DNA from: Nocardioides deserti | Lineage (GTDB): Bacteria; Actinomycetota; Actinomycetes; Propionibacteriales; Nocardioidaceae | Direction: 5' to 3' | Assembly: GCF_014266025.1 (NCBI RefSeq) | Contig: NZ_JACMYC010000003.1 | Coordinates: 414,231 to 478,230 of the forward strand | DNA: 64,000 nt | In this document: positions 43,501 through 51,776 of the stretch, in pieces | Position numbering within the stretch: the stretch's first letter is position 1 | Layout of the letters: the number at the start of each line of letters is the position of its first letter | Notes under the pieces: generated by a model | Seen by the model: the letters and a program-made list of their open reading frames with translations, nothing else | What the model was told of the DNA's origin: nothing | Database searches by the model: none | Made by a program: the position numbers and the translations under genes

Positions 43501-43917
43501 TCAACGCCCCCGGGTGTCGTTGCGGGACGCGTCGTTGGTCTTGTTCTTGCTCCAGTCGCGCGTGCGGTCGCCGCCGTCGCGCGTCCAGTCGCGGGTCAGG
43601 TCGCTGCGGCTCTTGTCGCGGTCGCGGCTGACCTTGGTGAACCGGCTGTTGGTGTGGTCGCGCGTGGACTTGCTGGCCCCGGTGTTCTTCGACCGCGTGT
43701 TGGTGTCGTCCGTGCGGTCGTTGGTGTCGTCGTCATCGTCGTCGTCGACGGCCATGACGACGTCGGGGCTGTCGTCCTTGCGCTGGTACACCGTGCCGCG
43801 GTCGTCGCGGTCGCCGCGCTCGTCCTCGGCGAACGCCACCGGCGCGCCCCACGCGATCAGGCCGGCGCTCACGCCGCCCGCGACCGCCAGGACCCCGGTC
43901 CTCACCAGCTTGCTCAT
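43501..43917 (-). CDS. Exported Asp/Arg-rich protein in an operon with the Ser/Thr kinase
   Basis: A 138-residue protein. Residues 1-30 are a signal peptide (VRTGVLAVAGGVSAGLIAWG, cleavage near AFA-E). The mature part starts acidic (EDERGDRDDRG), contains a seven-Asp run, then is rich in Asp/Arg/Thr/Lys/Asn with repeats of the kind RDWTRDGGDRTRDWSKN. The mix of acidic and basic blocks suggests cation or polyanion binding, perhaps with the cell wall. A GAGGACGAGGAC ribosome site precedes ATG 43917. The CTCAY operator 55 nt upstream matches that of the Asp-rich gene at 38746, which argues for joint control. Confidence 0.7.
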   Translation of the reverse strand: MSKLVRTGVLAVAGGVSAGLIAWGAPVAFAEDERGDRDDRGTVYQRKDDSPDVVMAVDDDDDDDTNDRTDDTNTRSKNTGASKSTRDHTNSRFTKVSRDRDKSRSDLTRDWTRDGGDRTRDWSKNKTNDASRNDTRGR

Positions 43918-43972
43918 GTCCTCGTCCTCTCGTCCGTGTTCGTGCTGACGAGGAGGACTCTCCGGCCGCGCC

Positions 43973-43999
43973 GTGAGGCGACCGTGAGCCTCGGATGAG
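43973..43999 (-). promoter_or_regulatory. Shared operator: three CTCAY half-sites 11 bp apart
   Basis: Minus-strand CTCAT (43999-43995), CTCAC (43988-43984) and CTCAC (43977-43973) are spaced exactly 11 bp start to start, 55 nt from the Asp/Arg-rich gene start. A further GATGAGAG/CCCTCATG inverted pair spans 43994-44011. Compare TCTCATC-G-A-CC-TCTCAC at 38694-38711. Confidence 0.5.
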
Positions 44000-44071
44000 A
44001 GCGCCCTCATGAGTCCAAGTCCACGGCGAGCCCGCGTACGGCACGGGCTCCCGGGTCGTGCTGACCACCGC

Positions 44072-44272
44072 CTACCGGCCGTCGTCGTCCGTGGCGCCAT
44101 CCCCCTCGTCCTGGGATCGGCTCGCACCGATGCCAGCGCCGATCGCGAGACCAACCGCGATGCCGGTGGCGATGAACGCGGAGCTCTCGGTTGCCACCCA
44201 GAGTGCGACCCCGATCGCGGCGCCGATGGCCATGCCGATCGCGATCCCGGACTCCATGCCCTTCGACTTCAT
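44072..44272 (-). CDS. Small glycine-zipper membrane protein
   Basis: A 66-residue protein made mostly of two Gly/Ala-rich hydrophobic segments: GIAIGMAIGAAIGVALWVA (residues 9-27) and FIATGIAVGLAIGAGIGAS (about 33-51). The GxxxG spacing is that of glycine-zipper membrane helices that pack as oligomers. The C-terminus is acidic (SQDEGDGATDDDGR). The ATG at 44270-44272 starts MKSKGMESG. Whether it belongs with the kinase operon is unclear. Function unknown. Confidence 0.55.
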   Translation of the reverse strand: MKSKGMESGIAIGMAIGAAIGVALWVATESSAFIATGIAVGLAIGAGIGASRSQDEGDGATDDDGR

Positions 44273-44327
44273 GGCGCCGACCGTACGACAGCCCAAGGCG
44301 TCCAGGCATCCAGGCGCCGGCTGCGGG

Positions 44328-44501
44328 CTAGGACGCTGCCGCTTCACCCATCGCTTCGTCGAGCCACGTGACCGGCAGGTCCGGCTCCCACGCCAGCGCC
44401 TGCTCGACGTGCTCCGCGCACGCCAGCAGGTCGACCGGGTCCACGGGCACGAGCGCGACCGCCGCCAACGGACAGTCGTCGCCGTACTCGCACTCGGGCA
44501 T
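44328..44501 (-). CDS. Small hypothetical protein with Cys pair
   Basis: A 57-residue acidic protein starting MPECEYGDDCPLAAVALV, with a CxxxxxC pair and a Cys in LLACAEHVEQAL, ending in a helical tail. It could be a small metal or redox protein. Short length makes this a tentative gene; the start ATG is at 44499-44501. Between it and the tRNA gene (44502-44816) no gene is convincing; that stretch holds only the hairpin at 44631-44667. Confidence 0.4.
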   Translation of the reverse strand: MPECEYGDDCPLAAVALVPVDPVDLLACAEHVEQALAWEPDLPVTWLDEAMGEAAAS

Positions 44502-44630
44502 GCATCGAGAGTAGGCACCTCGATGTAACGCCCACCCCGGCCCGCGACAGGTATCGGGTGCACCACGTCGAACGCTCTTCCGACCCCGGTCCCTGCAGGG
44601 GTCAGGGGACGTGCGCAGCGGAGCAACGTG

Positions 44631-44667
44631 CCGCCCCGCCTCGGGTCCCACACTGGAGGCGGGGCGG
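44631..44667. terminator. Strong GC hairpin downstream of tRNA-Val
   Basis: CCGCCCCGCCTC / GAGGCGGGGCGG, 12-bp perfect arms with a 13-nt loop, extendable by a G-C pair. It lies about 150 nt past the tRNA 3' end on the minus strand. There is no U tract, so a terminator role is uncertain. Confidence 0.35.
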
Positions 44668-44816
44668 CGCGCTCTCACCAGGTCGTGTCTGGCGGCAACA
44701 GCGGCGCCATCGGCGGTGTTGCCGGTGGCCGATGGCGGCGTGTTCGTCGTGCGGCGCTCCGTCCGCGACCTCGCCACTGTGCTCGAAGCCACCGACATCC
44801 CCGCTGGCGACGCGGA

Positions 44817-44891
44817 TGGTGGGCGCAGAGGGGATCGAACCCCCGACCACCTCGTTGTAAGCGAGGTGCTCTACCGCTGAGCTATACGCCC
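44817..44891 (-). tRNA. tRNA-Val (anticodon UAC)
   Basis: Minus-strand cloverleaf starting GGGCGTATAGCTCAGCGGTA. Acceptor GGGCGTA pairs with TGCGCCC. The anticodon arm is CCTCG-CTTACAA-CGAGG with anticodon TAC. The T arm has GGGGGTTCGATCCCC. The discriminator A is followed by an encoded CCA (44817-44819). Confidence 0.95.
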
Positions 44892-44959
44892 GTGCCCGCT
44901 CGGGCGGCCACAGACTAGACGGTGGCGGTCGGCCTCACGAAAAGGGCCGTAAATGGAAG

Positions 44960-44997
44960 TTGAACCGCTGGCGTCTCGGGTCACCAGCGGTTCAACG
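44960..44997. terminator. 13-bp perfect inverted repeat after ahpE
   Basis: GTTGAACCGCTGG / CCAGCGGTTCAAC with a 12-nt loop, 65 nt past the ahpE stop and upstream of the tRNA gene on the same strand. Less GC-rich than its surroundings. It is likely a factor-independent terminator or a processing hairpin. Confidence 0.45.
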
Positions 44998-45061
44998 AGC
45001 AGAACTCTACTCGCCACCTCCGACGCCCGTCCGGGCGACCCCCGAATTCGGGCCCGGCGGT

Positions 45062-45526
45062 CTAGACGTGCGCGGTCAGCTGCCGCAGGTGCTCGTCGAG
45101 GTCGCGGCCCTCGGAGGTGGGGTTGTGCACCGACCAGCGCAGCACGCCCTGCCGGTCCACCACGTACGACGAGCGCCGCGGCGCACCGGTCGCCTCGTTG
45201 AAGACGTCGTAGGCCCGGGCCACCTCGCCGTGCGGCCAGAAGTCCGAGAGCAGCGGGAAGTTCAGCCCGTCGGCGTCGGCGAAGGACCGCAGGGAGAACA
45301 TCGGGTCGCAGGAGACGGCCAGCACCTCGGTGTCGAAGGTGAGGAACTCCGCCAGCCGGTCGCGCACGGCTGTCAGCTCGCCGGTGCACACCCCCGAGAA
45401 CGCGAAGGGGAAGAAGAGGATCGCGACGGCCTTGGTCCCGCGGTACGACGACAGCGTGACGTCCTGGCCGAACTGGTCGCGCAGCGTGAAGTCGGGAGCC
45501 TCGCCCCCGAGCTGCAGTCCGCTCAC
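45062..45526 (-). CDS. ahpE: AhpE-type one-Cys peroxiredoxin
   Basis: A 154-residue thioredoxin-fold peroxidase that reduces hydroperoxides and peroxynitrite. The peroxidatic Cys47 is in the motif PFAFSGVCTGEL (PxxxSxxC), and Arg is conserved further on in the active site. It matches M. tuberculosis AhpE in length and sequence, with FTLRDQFGQDVTLSSYRG and FPLLSDFWPHGEVARAYDVF. The GTG start overlaps the stop of the acyl-CoA synthetase gene by 4 nt. The neighbours DUF3052 and aceE are also next to ahpE in mycobacteria. The gene ends about 170 nt before the tRNA gene. Confidence 0.93.
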   Translation of the reverse strand: MSGLQLGGEAPDFTLRDQFGQDVTLSSYRGTKAVAILFFPFAFSGVCTGELTAVRDRLAEFLTFDTEVLAVSCDPMFSLRSFADADGLNFPLLSDFWPHGEVARAYDVFNEATGAPRRSSYVVDRQGVLRWSVHNPTSEGRDLDEHLRQLTAHV

Positions 45527-47157
45527 TCGTCGTGGTCCTTCAGCTCGCGCTTGAGCACCTTGCCGGTGGCGTTGCGGGGCAGCTCGTCGAGGAACACGAT
45601 CTCCTTGGGGATCTTGTAGCGGGCGAGGTTCTGCTTGACCCAGCCCTTCAGCTCGTCCTCGTCGGCCGACGCGCCGTCGCGCAGCACGACGAAGGCGCGC
45701 AGCCGCTTGCCGTAGTCGGGGTCGTCGATCCCGACGGCAGCGACGTCGACGACGGCTTCGTGCCGGGCGAGGCAGTCCTCGACCTCCTTGGGGAAGACGT
45801 TCTCGCCGCCGGAGACGATCATCTCGTCGTCGCGGCCCTCGACGTAGAGCCGGCCGTCGTCGCCGATGCGGCCGACGTCCCCGGTCGCCATCAGCCCGTC
45901 GATCATGTCCTTGCCGCCGCCGCCGGTGTAGCCCTCGAAGAGCAGGCTGTTGCCGACGAAGATCCGGCCCGAGCCGCCCTGCGGCACCTCGCGGTCCTCC
46001 TCGTCGTACACCTTGACGGTCGTGCCCCACGGCGGCATGCCGGCGGAGCCTGGCGCCTCGCGCAGGTCGACGGGGGTGGCGATGGAGGCGTAGGCGACCT
46101 CGGTCGAGCCGTAGATGTTGTAGAGGTTGTCGCCGAAGTGGTCCATCCAGGTGACCGCGAGGTCGCCGGGCAGCGCCGAGCCGGACGAGGCGACGACCTT
46201 GACGGTGTCCAGCGAGTGCCGCTGCAGGACGTCCTCCTCGAGCCCGAGGATCCGCTGGAGGAACACCGGGATCACCGCCAGCGAGTCGCACCGGTGCTCC
46301 TCGACGGTCCGCAGGCAGTCCTCGGGGTCGAATCGGCGCTTGAGCACGATCGTCGACCCCAGCAGCATCGCGAGCGCCAGGTGGGCGAAGCCCCACGTGT
46401 GGAAGAGCGGCGCGGCGATGTGGGTGCGCCACCCGTGCCGCAGCGGCATCCGGGACAGCAGCGAGATCGCGGCGTCGATGCCGGCCTCGTTGCGGGGCGC
46501 GCCCTTCGGCGTCCCGGTCGTGCCGGAGGTCAGGATGATGATCCGCCCGTGGCGGTCCGGCGGGTCGAGGTCCGCGTCGTCCTCACCGTCGATGAGCCCC
46601 TCGAGCGTGGGTACGCCGTCGTCCCCGGCGCCGTCGCTCCCGTCGCCGTCGATCCAGGCCAGCACCCGCTGCTCGACGTCGGCGTCCGCGAGAAGCTCGG
46701 TGAACTCCTCGTCGTGCACGACGACGGTCGGCTTCTCCCGCTCCAGCACGTCGACGAGCTGCGGGCCGGCGAACGCGGTGTTCAGGTAGAGCAGGTCGGC
46801 GCCGAGCTTGGCGGCCGCGACCGTGGTGTCGACGAAGCCGCGGTGGTTGCGGCACATGAGCGCGACCCCGTCGCCCTCACCCACACCGCGCGCCTGCAGC
46901 GCCCGCGCCAGGGCGTTGGACCGCCGGTGCATCTCGCCGAAGGTCAGCTCGCCCAGCTCGTCGACGAGCCCGACCCGGTCGGGGAAGCGCACGGCCAGCG
47001 TGGCGAAGCCGCCGGCGGGGCCGGTCCCCCAGTCCTTGACCGTGCGGGCGAGGCGCACCAGGACCGCCGGCGGGTAGGGACGGATGATCCCCGAGGAGGC
47101 GAGCACCTTCGCGCCGGTGCCCGCGGCCGCAGCGCGGCCGAGGAGGTTCGAGAGCAC
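45523..47157 (-). CDS. Acyl-CoA synthetase (FadD type)
   Basis: A 544-residue AMP-forming acyl-CoA ligase. Motifs are IIILTSGTTGTPKGAPRNEA, AAPLFHTWGFAHLALAML, YNIYGSTEVAYASIATP, GLMATGDVGRIGDDGRLYV, DEMIVSGGENVFPKEVED, and the catalytic Lys region RNATGKVLKRELKD. The N-terminal about 40 residues (LVRLARTVKDWGTGPAGGFA) are typical of the FadD12-like group. Its substrate is probably a fatty acid but not determined. GTG start. Its stop overlaps the ahpE start by 4 nt, so a lipid-activating enzyme and a peroxidase are translated together, perhaps to handle lipid peroxides. Confidence 0.9.
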   Translation of the reverse strand: MLSNLLGRAAAAGTGAKVLASSGIIRPYPPAVLVRLARTVKDWGTGPAGGFATLAVRFPDRVGLVDELGELTFGEMHRRSNALARALQARGVGEGDGVALMCRNHRGFVDTTVAAAKLGADLLYLNTAFAGPQLVDVLEREKPTVVVHDEEFTELLADADVEQRVLAWIDGDGSDGAGDDGVPTLEGLIDGEDDADLDPPDRHGRIIILTSGTTGTPKGAPRNEAGIDAAISLLSRMPLRHGWRTHIAAPLFHTWGFAHLALAMLLGSTIVLKRRFDPEDCLRTVEEHRCDSLAVIPVFLQRILGLEEDVLQRHSLDTVKVVASSGSALPGDLAVTWMDHFGDNLYNIYGSTEVAYASIATPVDLREAPGSAGMPPWGTTVKVYDEEDREVPQGGSGRIFVGNSLLFEGYTGGGGKDMIDGLMATGDVGRIGDDGRLYVEGRDDEMIVSGGENVFPKEVEDCLARHEAVVDVAAVGIDDPDYGKRLRAFVVLRDGASADEDELKGWVKQNLARYKIPKEIVFLDELPRNATGKVLKRELKDHDE

Positions 47158-47167
47158 GGGGGCGAAC

Positions 47168-47626
47168 CTACGCGGGAGTCTTGGGGGCCACCAGGCGGGT
47201 CGCGGTCCAGTCCTTGCTCACGGCGGCGGTCGTCGTCTGCGACAGCCCGGCGATCGGCGCCGCCTCGGCGATGTCCGCGGCGTCGACGGCGTTCGGCCGG
47301 CCAACCTTGGGGGTGAGCAGCCAGATCACGCCGCCGCCGACCAGGTCGGTGAGCGCGTCCACGAGGCCGTCGACCAGGTCGCCGTCCTCCTGGCGCCACC
47401 ACAGGATCACGGCGTCGACGACGTTGCCGTGGTCACCGTCGACCATGTCGGCGTCGATGGTGTCCTCGATGGAGACGCGGAGGTCGTCGTCGGTGTCGTT
47501 GTCCCACCCGAGCTCCTGGACGACCATGCCCTGGGTGAACCCGAGCCGTTCGGCCGGTCCGTTGCCGGGTTGGTCGGCACTTGCGGCGCCGGTCCGGGTG
47601 GTCCCTCCACCCTCGGTCGAGCTCAA
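47168..47626 (-). CDS. DUF3052 protein (Rv2239c-like)
   Basis: A 152-residue protein of the DUF3052 family, found next to aceE in actinobacteria. Conserved parts are LGFTQGMVVQELGWDNDTDD, DAVILWWRQEDGDLVDGLVD and GGGVIWLLTPKVGRP. It is soluble with no known role. The start is the rare TTG at 47624-47626, with GGAGGA 5 nt upstream. It gives LSSTEGGG as the N-terminus; no ATG or GTG fits. It is divergent from aceE across a 190-bp region and 10 nt upstream of the acyl-CoA synthetase gene, so likely one operon with that gene and ahpE. Confidence 0.85.
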   Translation of the reverse strand: MSSTEGGGTTRTGAASADQPGNGPAERLGFTQGMVVQELGWDNDTDDDLRVSIEDTIDADMVDGDHGNVVDAVILWWRQEDGDLVDGLVDALTDLVGGGVIWLLTPKVGRPNAVDAADIAEAAPIAGLSQTTTAAVSKDWTATRLVAPKTPA

Positions 47627-47816
47627 CGTGGTCCTCCAGACGCGATCGGTACGACCGCGGTTCCGCGGCCGGTGTGGGGAGTAGTCCAGCGGAGTCGGGG
47701 CCCTGGCGCAAGCCGTCCCGACCTGCGGGAACGCCGTCGGGAGGCGTTCGCACCGCCCCGCCCCGGCTACCGGCGGGTAAATTCCCTCCCTCGACCCTGC
47801 GTGCAACGATGATCGA

Positions 47817-50609
47817 GTGACCGGAGAACCACCCACCACCTCAGGCACGCGCACGGGCTCGACCCCCTCGGTGATCCACGAGGGCCTGCCGACCCAGCTG
47901 CCGGACATCGACCCGGACGAGACGCACGACTGGCTCGACTCCTTCGACGCACTCGTCGACGAGCGGGGCCGCGAACGCGCGCGCTACGTCATGCTCCGCC
48001 TGCTCGAGCGGGCCCGTCAGAAGCAGGTCGGTGTCCCCGCCCTGCGGAGCACGGACTACATCAACACCATCCCGCCCGAGCGGGAGCCGTGGTTCCCCGG
48101 CGACGAGGAGGTCGAGCGGCGGATCCGCGCCTTCATCCGCTGGAACGCCGCGGTGATGGTCTCGAGCGCGAACCGCAAGGGCCTCGAGGTCGGCGGGCAC
48201 ATCGCGACGTACCAGTCCTCGGCCAGCCTCTACGAGGTCGGGTTCAACCACTTCTTCCGCGGCAAGGAACACCCCGGCGGCGGCGACCAGGTCTACATCC
48301 AGGGCCACGGCTCGCCGGGCGTCTACGCCCGAGCGTTCCTCGAGGGCCGGCTGACCGAGGAGCAGCTCTACCGCTTCCGCCAGGAGGTCCAGCACGGACC
48401 GGGCGCCGGCCTGCCGTCGTACCCCCACCCGCGCCTGATGTCGGACTTCTGGGAGTTCCCCACCGTCTCGATGGGCCTGACCGGCATCAACTCGATCTAC
48501 CAGGCACGGTTCAACCGCTACCTGCACAACCGCGGCATCAAGGACACCAGCCAGCAGCACGTCTGGGCCTTCCTCGGCGACGGCGAGATGGCCGAGCCGG
48601 AGTCGCTCGGCGCGATCGGCGTGGCCGCCCGCGAGGAGCTCGACAACCTCACCTGGGTCATCAACTGCAACCTCCAGCAGCTCGACGGCCCGGTCCGCGG
48701 CAACGGCAAGATCATCCAGGAGCTGGAGTCGACCTTCCGCGGCGCCGGCTGGAACGTCATCAAGGTCGTCTGGGGCCGCGAGTGGGACCCGTTGCTGGCC
48801 CGCGACGTCGACGGCGTGCTCGTCAACCAGATGAACACCACGCCCGACGGCGCCTTCCAGACCTACTCGGTCGAGGACGGCGGCTACGTGCGGGAGAGCT
48901 TCTTCGGCAGCGACCCGCGGCTGCGCCAGATGGTCGAGCACATGACCGACCAGCAGATCCAGAAGCTGCCGCGCGGCGGTCACGACTACCGCAAGGTGTA
49001 CGCCGCGTTCGACTCGGCCACCAAGCACGTCGGGCAGCCGACGGTCATCCTGGCCAAGACCATCAAGGGCTGGACGATCGACGCCCTCGAGGGCAAGAAC
49101 GCCACCCACCAGATGAAGAAGCTGACCCCGGCCGACCTCAAGAAGTTCCGGGACCGCCTCTACCTGCCGATCTCCGACCGCGACCTCGAGCGCTCCTACG
49201 AGGAGACCGGCGCCGCGCCGTTCTTCCACCCGGGCACCGACGCGCCGGAGATCGAGTACATGCTCGAGCGGCGCCGCCAGCTCGGCGGCTCGCTGCCCAA
49301 GCGGGTCGTGCGCTCCACGCCCCTCACCCTGCCCGGCGACAAGGCCTACGCCGAGCTCAAGCAGGGCTCGGGCAAGAACGCCGTCGCGACCACGATGGCC
49401 GTCGTCCGCCTGCTGAAGGACTGGATGAAGGACACCGAGATCGGCAAGCGGATCGTGCCGATCGCGCCGGACGAGTACCGCACGTTCGGCATGGACGCGA
49501 TGTTCCCGAGCGCGAAGGTCTACAACCCGGCCGGCCAGCAGTACGAGTCGGTCGACCGCAACATGTTGCTCTCCTACAAGGAGTCCGCACAGGGCCAGAT
49601 GCTGCACGAGGGCATCTCCGAGGCCGGCGCCATGGCGTCCGCGACCGCGGCCGGCTCGGCGTACGCCACGCACGGCGAGCCGATGATCCCGTTCTACATC
49701 TTCTACTCGATGTTCGGGTTCCAGCGGACCGGCGACTCCATCTGGGCGATGGCCGACCAGCTGGCGCGCGGCTTCCTCATCGGCGCCACCGCCGGTCGCA
49801 CCACGCTGACCGGTGAGGGCCTCCAGCACGCCGACGGCCACTCGCCGCTGCTCGCAGCGACCAACCCGGCGGTCGTGCACTACGACCCGGCGTACGCCTA
49901 CGAGATCGCGCACATCATGCGGTCCGGGCTCGAGCGGATGTACGGCACCGGCGGGCCCGAGGGTCACGGCGAGGACGTCATCTTCTACCTCACCGTCTAC
50001 AACGAGCCGGTCTCCCAGCCGAAGGAGCCCGACGACGTCGACGTCGAGGGCATCCTGCGCGGCATGCACCAGGTCTCCCAGGCCGAGGGCGAGGGCCCGC
50101 GGGTCACGCTGATGGGCTCGGGCGTGGGCATGCCGTGGGTGGAGGACGCCAAGCGCATGCTCGCCGAGGAGTGGGGCGTCCAGGCCGACACCTGGTCGGT
50201 CACCTCCTGGAACGAGCTGGCCCGCGACGCCGTGGCGGCCGAGGAGTGGAACCTGCTCCACCCCGGTGAGGAGCCGCGGACGTCGTACGTCGAGGAGCGG
50301 CTGGTCGACGTCGAGGGCCCCGTCGTGGCGGTCTCGGACTTCATGCGGGCCGTCCCGCTGCAGATCGCCCGCTGGGTCCCTGGTGACTACCGCGTGCTCG
50401 GTGCGGACGGCTTCGGCTTCGCCGACACCCGCCCCGCCGCCCGCCGGTACTTCCACATCGACGCCCAGTCCGTCGTCGTCCAGGCCCTCCAGGCCCTCGC
50501 CGACGCCGGCCAGGTCGACCGCTCCCAGGTCGAGAAGGCGTTCGAGACCTACCGCATCGACGACCCCACGGCCGTCTCGGGCGTGAAGCAGGAGGGCGGG
50601 GACGCCTGA
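47817..50609 (+). CDS. aceE: Pyruvate dehydrogenase E1 component, homodimeric (AceE)
   Basis: A 930-residue thiamine-diphosphate enzyme that decarboxylates pyruvate and acetylates the E2 lipoyl group, feeding acetyl-CoA production. The TPP motif runs [16 protein letters not shown] to [14 protein letters not shown]. Other marks are [59 protein letters not shown] and [20 protein letters not shown]. The length is normal for the homodimeric type. GTG start, 6 nt after AACGAT (47805-47810), so possibly leaderless. The gene ends in a strong terminator. Near fasR/fabD this places acetyl-CoA supply beside fatty-acid synthesis. Confidence 0.97.
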   Translation: MTGEPPTTSGTRTGSTPSVIHEGLPTQLPDIDPDETHDWLDSFDALVDERGRERARYVMLRLLERARQKQVGVPALRSTDYINTIPPEREPWFPGDEEVERRIRAFIRWNAAVMVSSANRKGLEVGGHIATYQSSASLYEVGFNHFFRGKEHPGGGDQVYIQGHGSPGVYARAFLEGRLTEEQLYRFRQEVQHGPGAGLPSYPHPRLMSDFWEFPTVSMGLTGINSIYQARFNRYLHNRGIKDTSQQHVWAFLGDGEMAEPESLGAIGVAAREELDNLTWVINCNLQQLDGPVRGNGKIIQELESTFRGAGWNVIKVVWGREWDPLLARDVDGVLVNQMNTTPDGAFQTYSVEDGGYVRESFFGSDPRLRQMVEHMTDQQIQKLPRGGHDYRKVYAAFDSATKHVGQPTVILAKTIKGWTIDALEGKNATHQMKKLTPADLKKFRDRLYLPISDRDLERSYEETGAAPFFHPGTDAPEIEYMLERRRQLGGSLPKRVVRSTPLTLPGDKAYAELKQGSGKNAVATTMAVVRLLKDWMKDTEIGKRIVPIAPDEYRTFGMDAMFPSAKVYNPAGQQYESVDRNMLLSYKESAQGQMLHEGISEAGAMASATAAGSAYATHGEPMIPFYIFYSMFGFQRTGDSIWAMADQLARGFLIGATAGRTTLTGEGLQHADGHSPLLAATNPAVVHYDPAYAYEIAHIMRSGLERMYGTGGPEGHGEDVIFYLTVYNEPVSQPKEPDDVDVEGILRGMHQVSQAEGEGPRVTLMGSGVGMPWVEDAKRMLAEEWGVQADTWSVTSWNELARDAVAAEEWNLLHPGEEPRTSYVEERLVDVEGPVVAVSDFMRAVPLQIARWVPGDYRVLGADGFGFADTRPAARRYFHIDAQSVVVQALQALADAGQVDRSQVEKAFETYRIDDPTAVSGVKQEGGDA

Positions 50610-50630
50610 CGGCCCCTCCTCCGCACGCCA

Positions 50631-50664
50631 CAGGGCGGTGACCACCGAGGTGGTCACCGCCCTG
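50631..50664. terminator. Bidirectional terminator between aceE and hydrolase gene
   Basis: CAGGGCGGTGACCACC / GGTGGTCACCGCCCTG, perfect 16-bp arms with a 2-nt centre, followed on the plus strand by TTCATGT. It sits between convergent stops at 50609 and 50682. Confidence 0.8.
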
Positions 50665-50681
50665 TTCATGTCCGGGGTGCG

Positions 50682-51632
50682 TCAGGCGCTGGTGATCTCG
50701 GTGACCGTGGCCATGGGCGTCGGCTCGGCCCGACCGTCGACGAGCAGCTGACGCACCCGCTCTCGGTCGTACGACGCCGGCTGGCTGGTCTTGATGAAGT
50801 CGTGCAGCAGCTTGGCGAACCGCTCGGGGTGGTCCTTGTGCGGGAAGTGCCCGGCGTTGGGGATGATCTCGACCCGCGACCGCGGCGCGAGCTCACCCGC
50901 GCGGCCGGCGTGCTGCACCGGGATGACGGTGTCGTCGCGGCCCCACACGACCGCCATCGGCATCTCCTGGGTCAGGTAGGCCCGGTCGGCCATCGTGACG
51001 ACCTGGCCCTTCCAGTCCACGACACCGCGAACGACGTGCCGGATCGCGTGCCGGGCGGCGGGGTCCTTGAACGAGTCGTAGATCTCCGCCATCTCGCCGA
51101 GGTCGCGGGCGTGGCGCGAGGGCAGCGCGCCCATCAGCTGCATGCCCTTCTTGCCGACGTGCCGGATGCCGGGCAGCGTCAGCACGCCCATGACCTGGTG
51201 GAAGCCGGGCGTGGTGACGGCGCGGATCGCCGGCGTGACCTCGGGGCCGAGGCCACCGGAGGCGACGAGCACCAGCCGCTCGGTGCGCTCGGGGTACTGG
51301 TAGGCGAACTGCATCGCCACCCCGCCGCCGAAGCTGTGGCCGACGACGGTGACCTGCTCGATCCCGAGCACGGTGAGCAGGTCGCGCATGCCGTTGGCGA
51401 ACCCGCCGAGGCTGTAGTCGGCCCGCGGCTTGTCCGACTGCCCGTGGCCCAGCAGGTCCGGTGCGATGACGGTGTAGCGCCGGGCGAGCAGGTCGATGAC
51501 CGGCTCCCACGTCGTGTGGCTGCACCCGAGGCCGTGCAGCAGGAGGAGCGCCGGGCCGGTGCCGACCTTCACGAAGGCACGGCGGTGGCCGTGGATGGTG
51601 ACGTGCTGGACCTCGTGGGGCTTGCTGGGCAC
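50682..51632 (-). CDS. Alpha/beta-fold hydrolase
   Basis: A 316-residue alpha/beta hydrolase. The oxyanion segment is LLLHGLGCSHTTWEP, the nucleophile elbow GHSFGGG, an acid in the VVWGRDDTVIP region, and the catalytic His in NAGHFPHKDHPERF. It resembles C-C bond and epoxide-type hydrolases, but the substrate is unknown. GTG start with AGGAGG 5 nt upstream; longer in-frame starts run into the divergent fasR region. It is inserted between aceE and fasR, genes that are adjacent in mycobacteria, so its acquisition or retention here is lineage-specific. Confidence 0.88.
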   Translation of the reverse strand: MPSKPHEVQHVTIHGHRRAFVKVGTGPALLLLHGLGCSHTTWEPVIDLLARRYTVIAPDLLGHGQSDKPRADYSLGGFANGMRDLLTVLGIEQVTVVGHSFGGGVAMQFAYQYPERTERLVLVASGGLGPEVTPAIRAVTTPGFHQVMGVLTLPGIRHVGKKGMQLMGALPSRHARDLGEMAEIYDSFKDPAARHAIRHVVRGVVDWKGQVVTMADRAYLTQEMPMAVVWGRDDTVIPVQHAGRAGELAPRSRVEIIPNAGHFPHKDHPERFAKLLHDFIKTSQPASYDRERVRQLLVDGRAEPTPMATVTEITSA

Positions 51633-51764
51633 GGGGGCCTCCTGTGGGCGTCGTCGGCGCGGGAGCACTCGCCCCCCGGCCGTGCAGCACGATTCCGCGT
51701 CACCGGGGTGGTGCGCGTCCTCCGATCGGTCGGTCCGCCCCACCCCCGTCACTGGTCCGCAGAC

Positions 51765-51770
51765 TAGCCT
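51765..51770 (+). promoter_or_regulatory. -10 box of a predicted leaderless fasR promoter
   Basis: TAGCCT ends 6 nt before GTG 51777 and no Shine-Dalgarno is present. Confidence 0.5.
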
Positions 51771-51776
51771 CGGGGC

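Noticed and set aside
44611..44918. Plus-strand frames over the tRNA region, ending in a GDRTPD-like stretch
   Set aside because: These read through the antisense of tRNA-Val, a common false call next to tRNA genes.
47627..47816. Riboswitch or attenuator upstream of aceE
   Set aside because: No conserved riboswitch core or terminator/antiterminator pair is visible; the start codon may even be at the 5' end of the mRNA.
47841..50669. A 942-codon minus-strand frame opposite aceE
   Set aside because: Shadow of aceE; no motif, while the plus frame gives a full pyruvate dehydrogenase E1.
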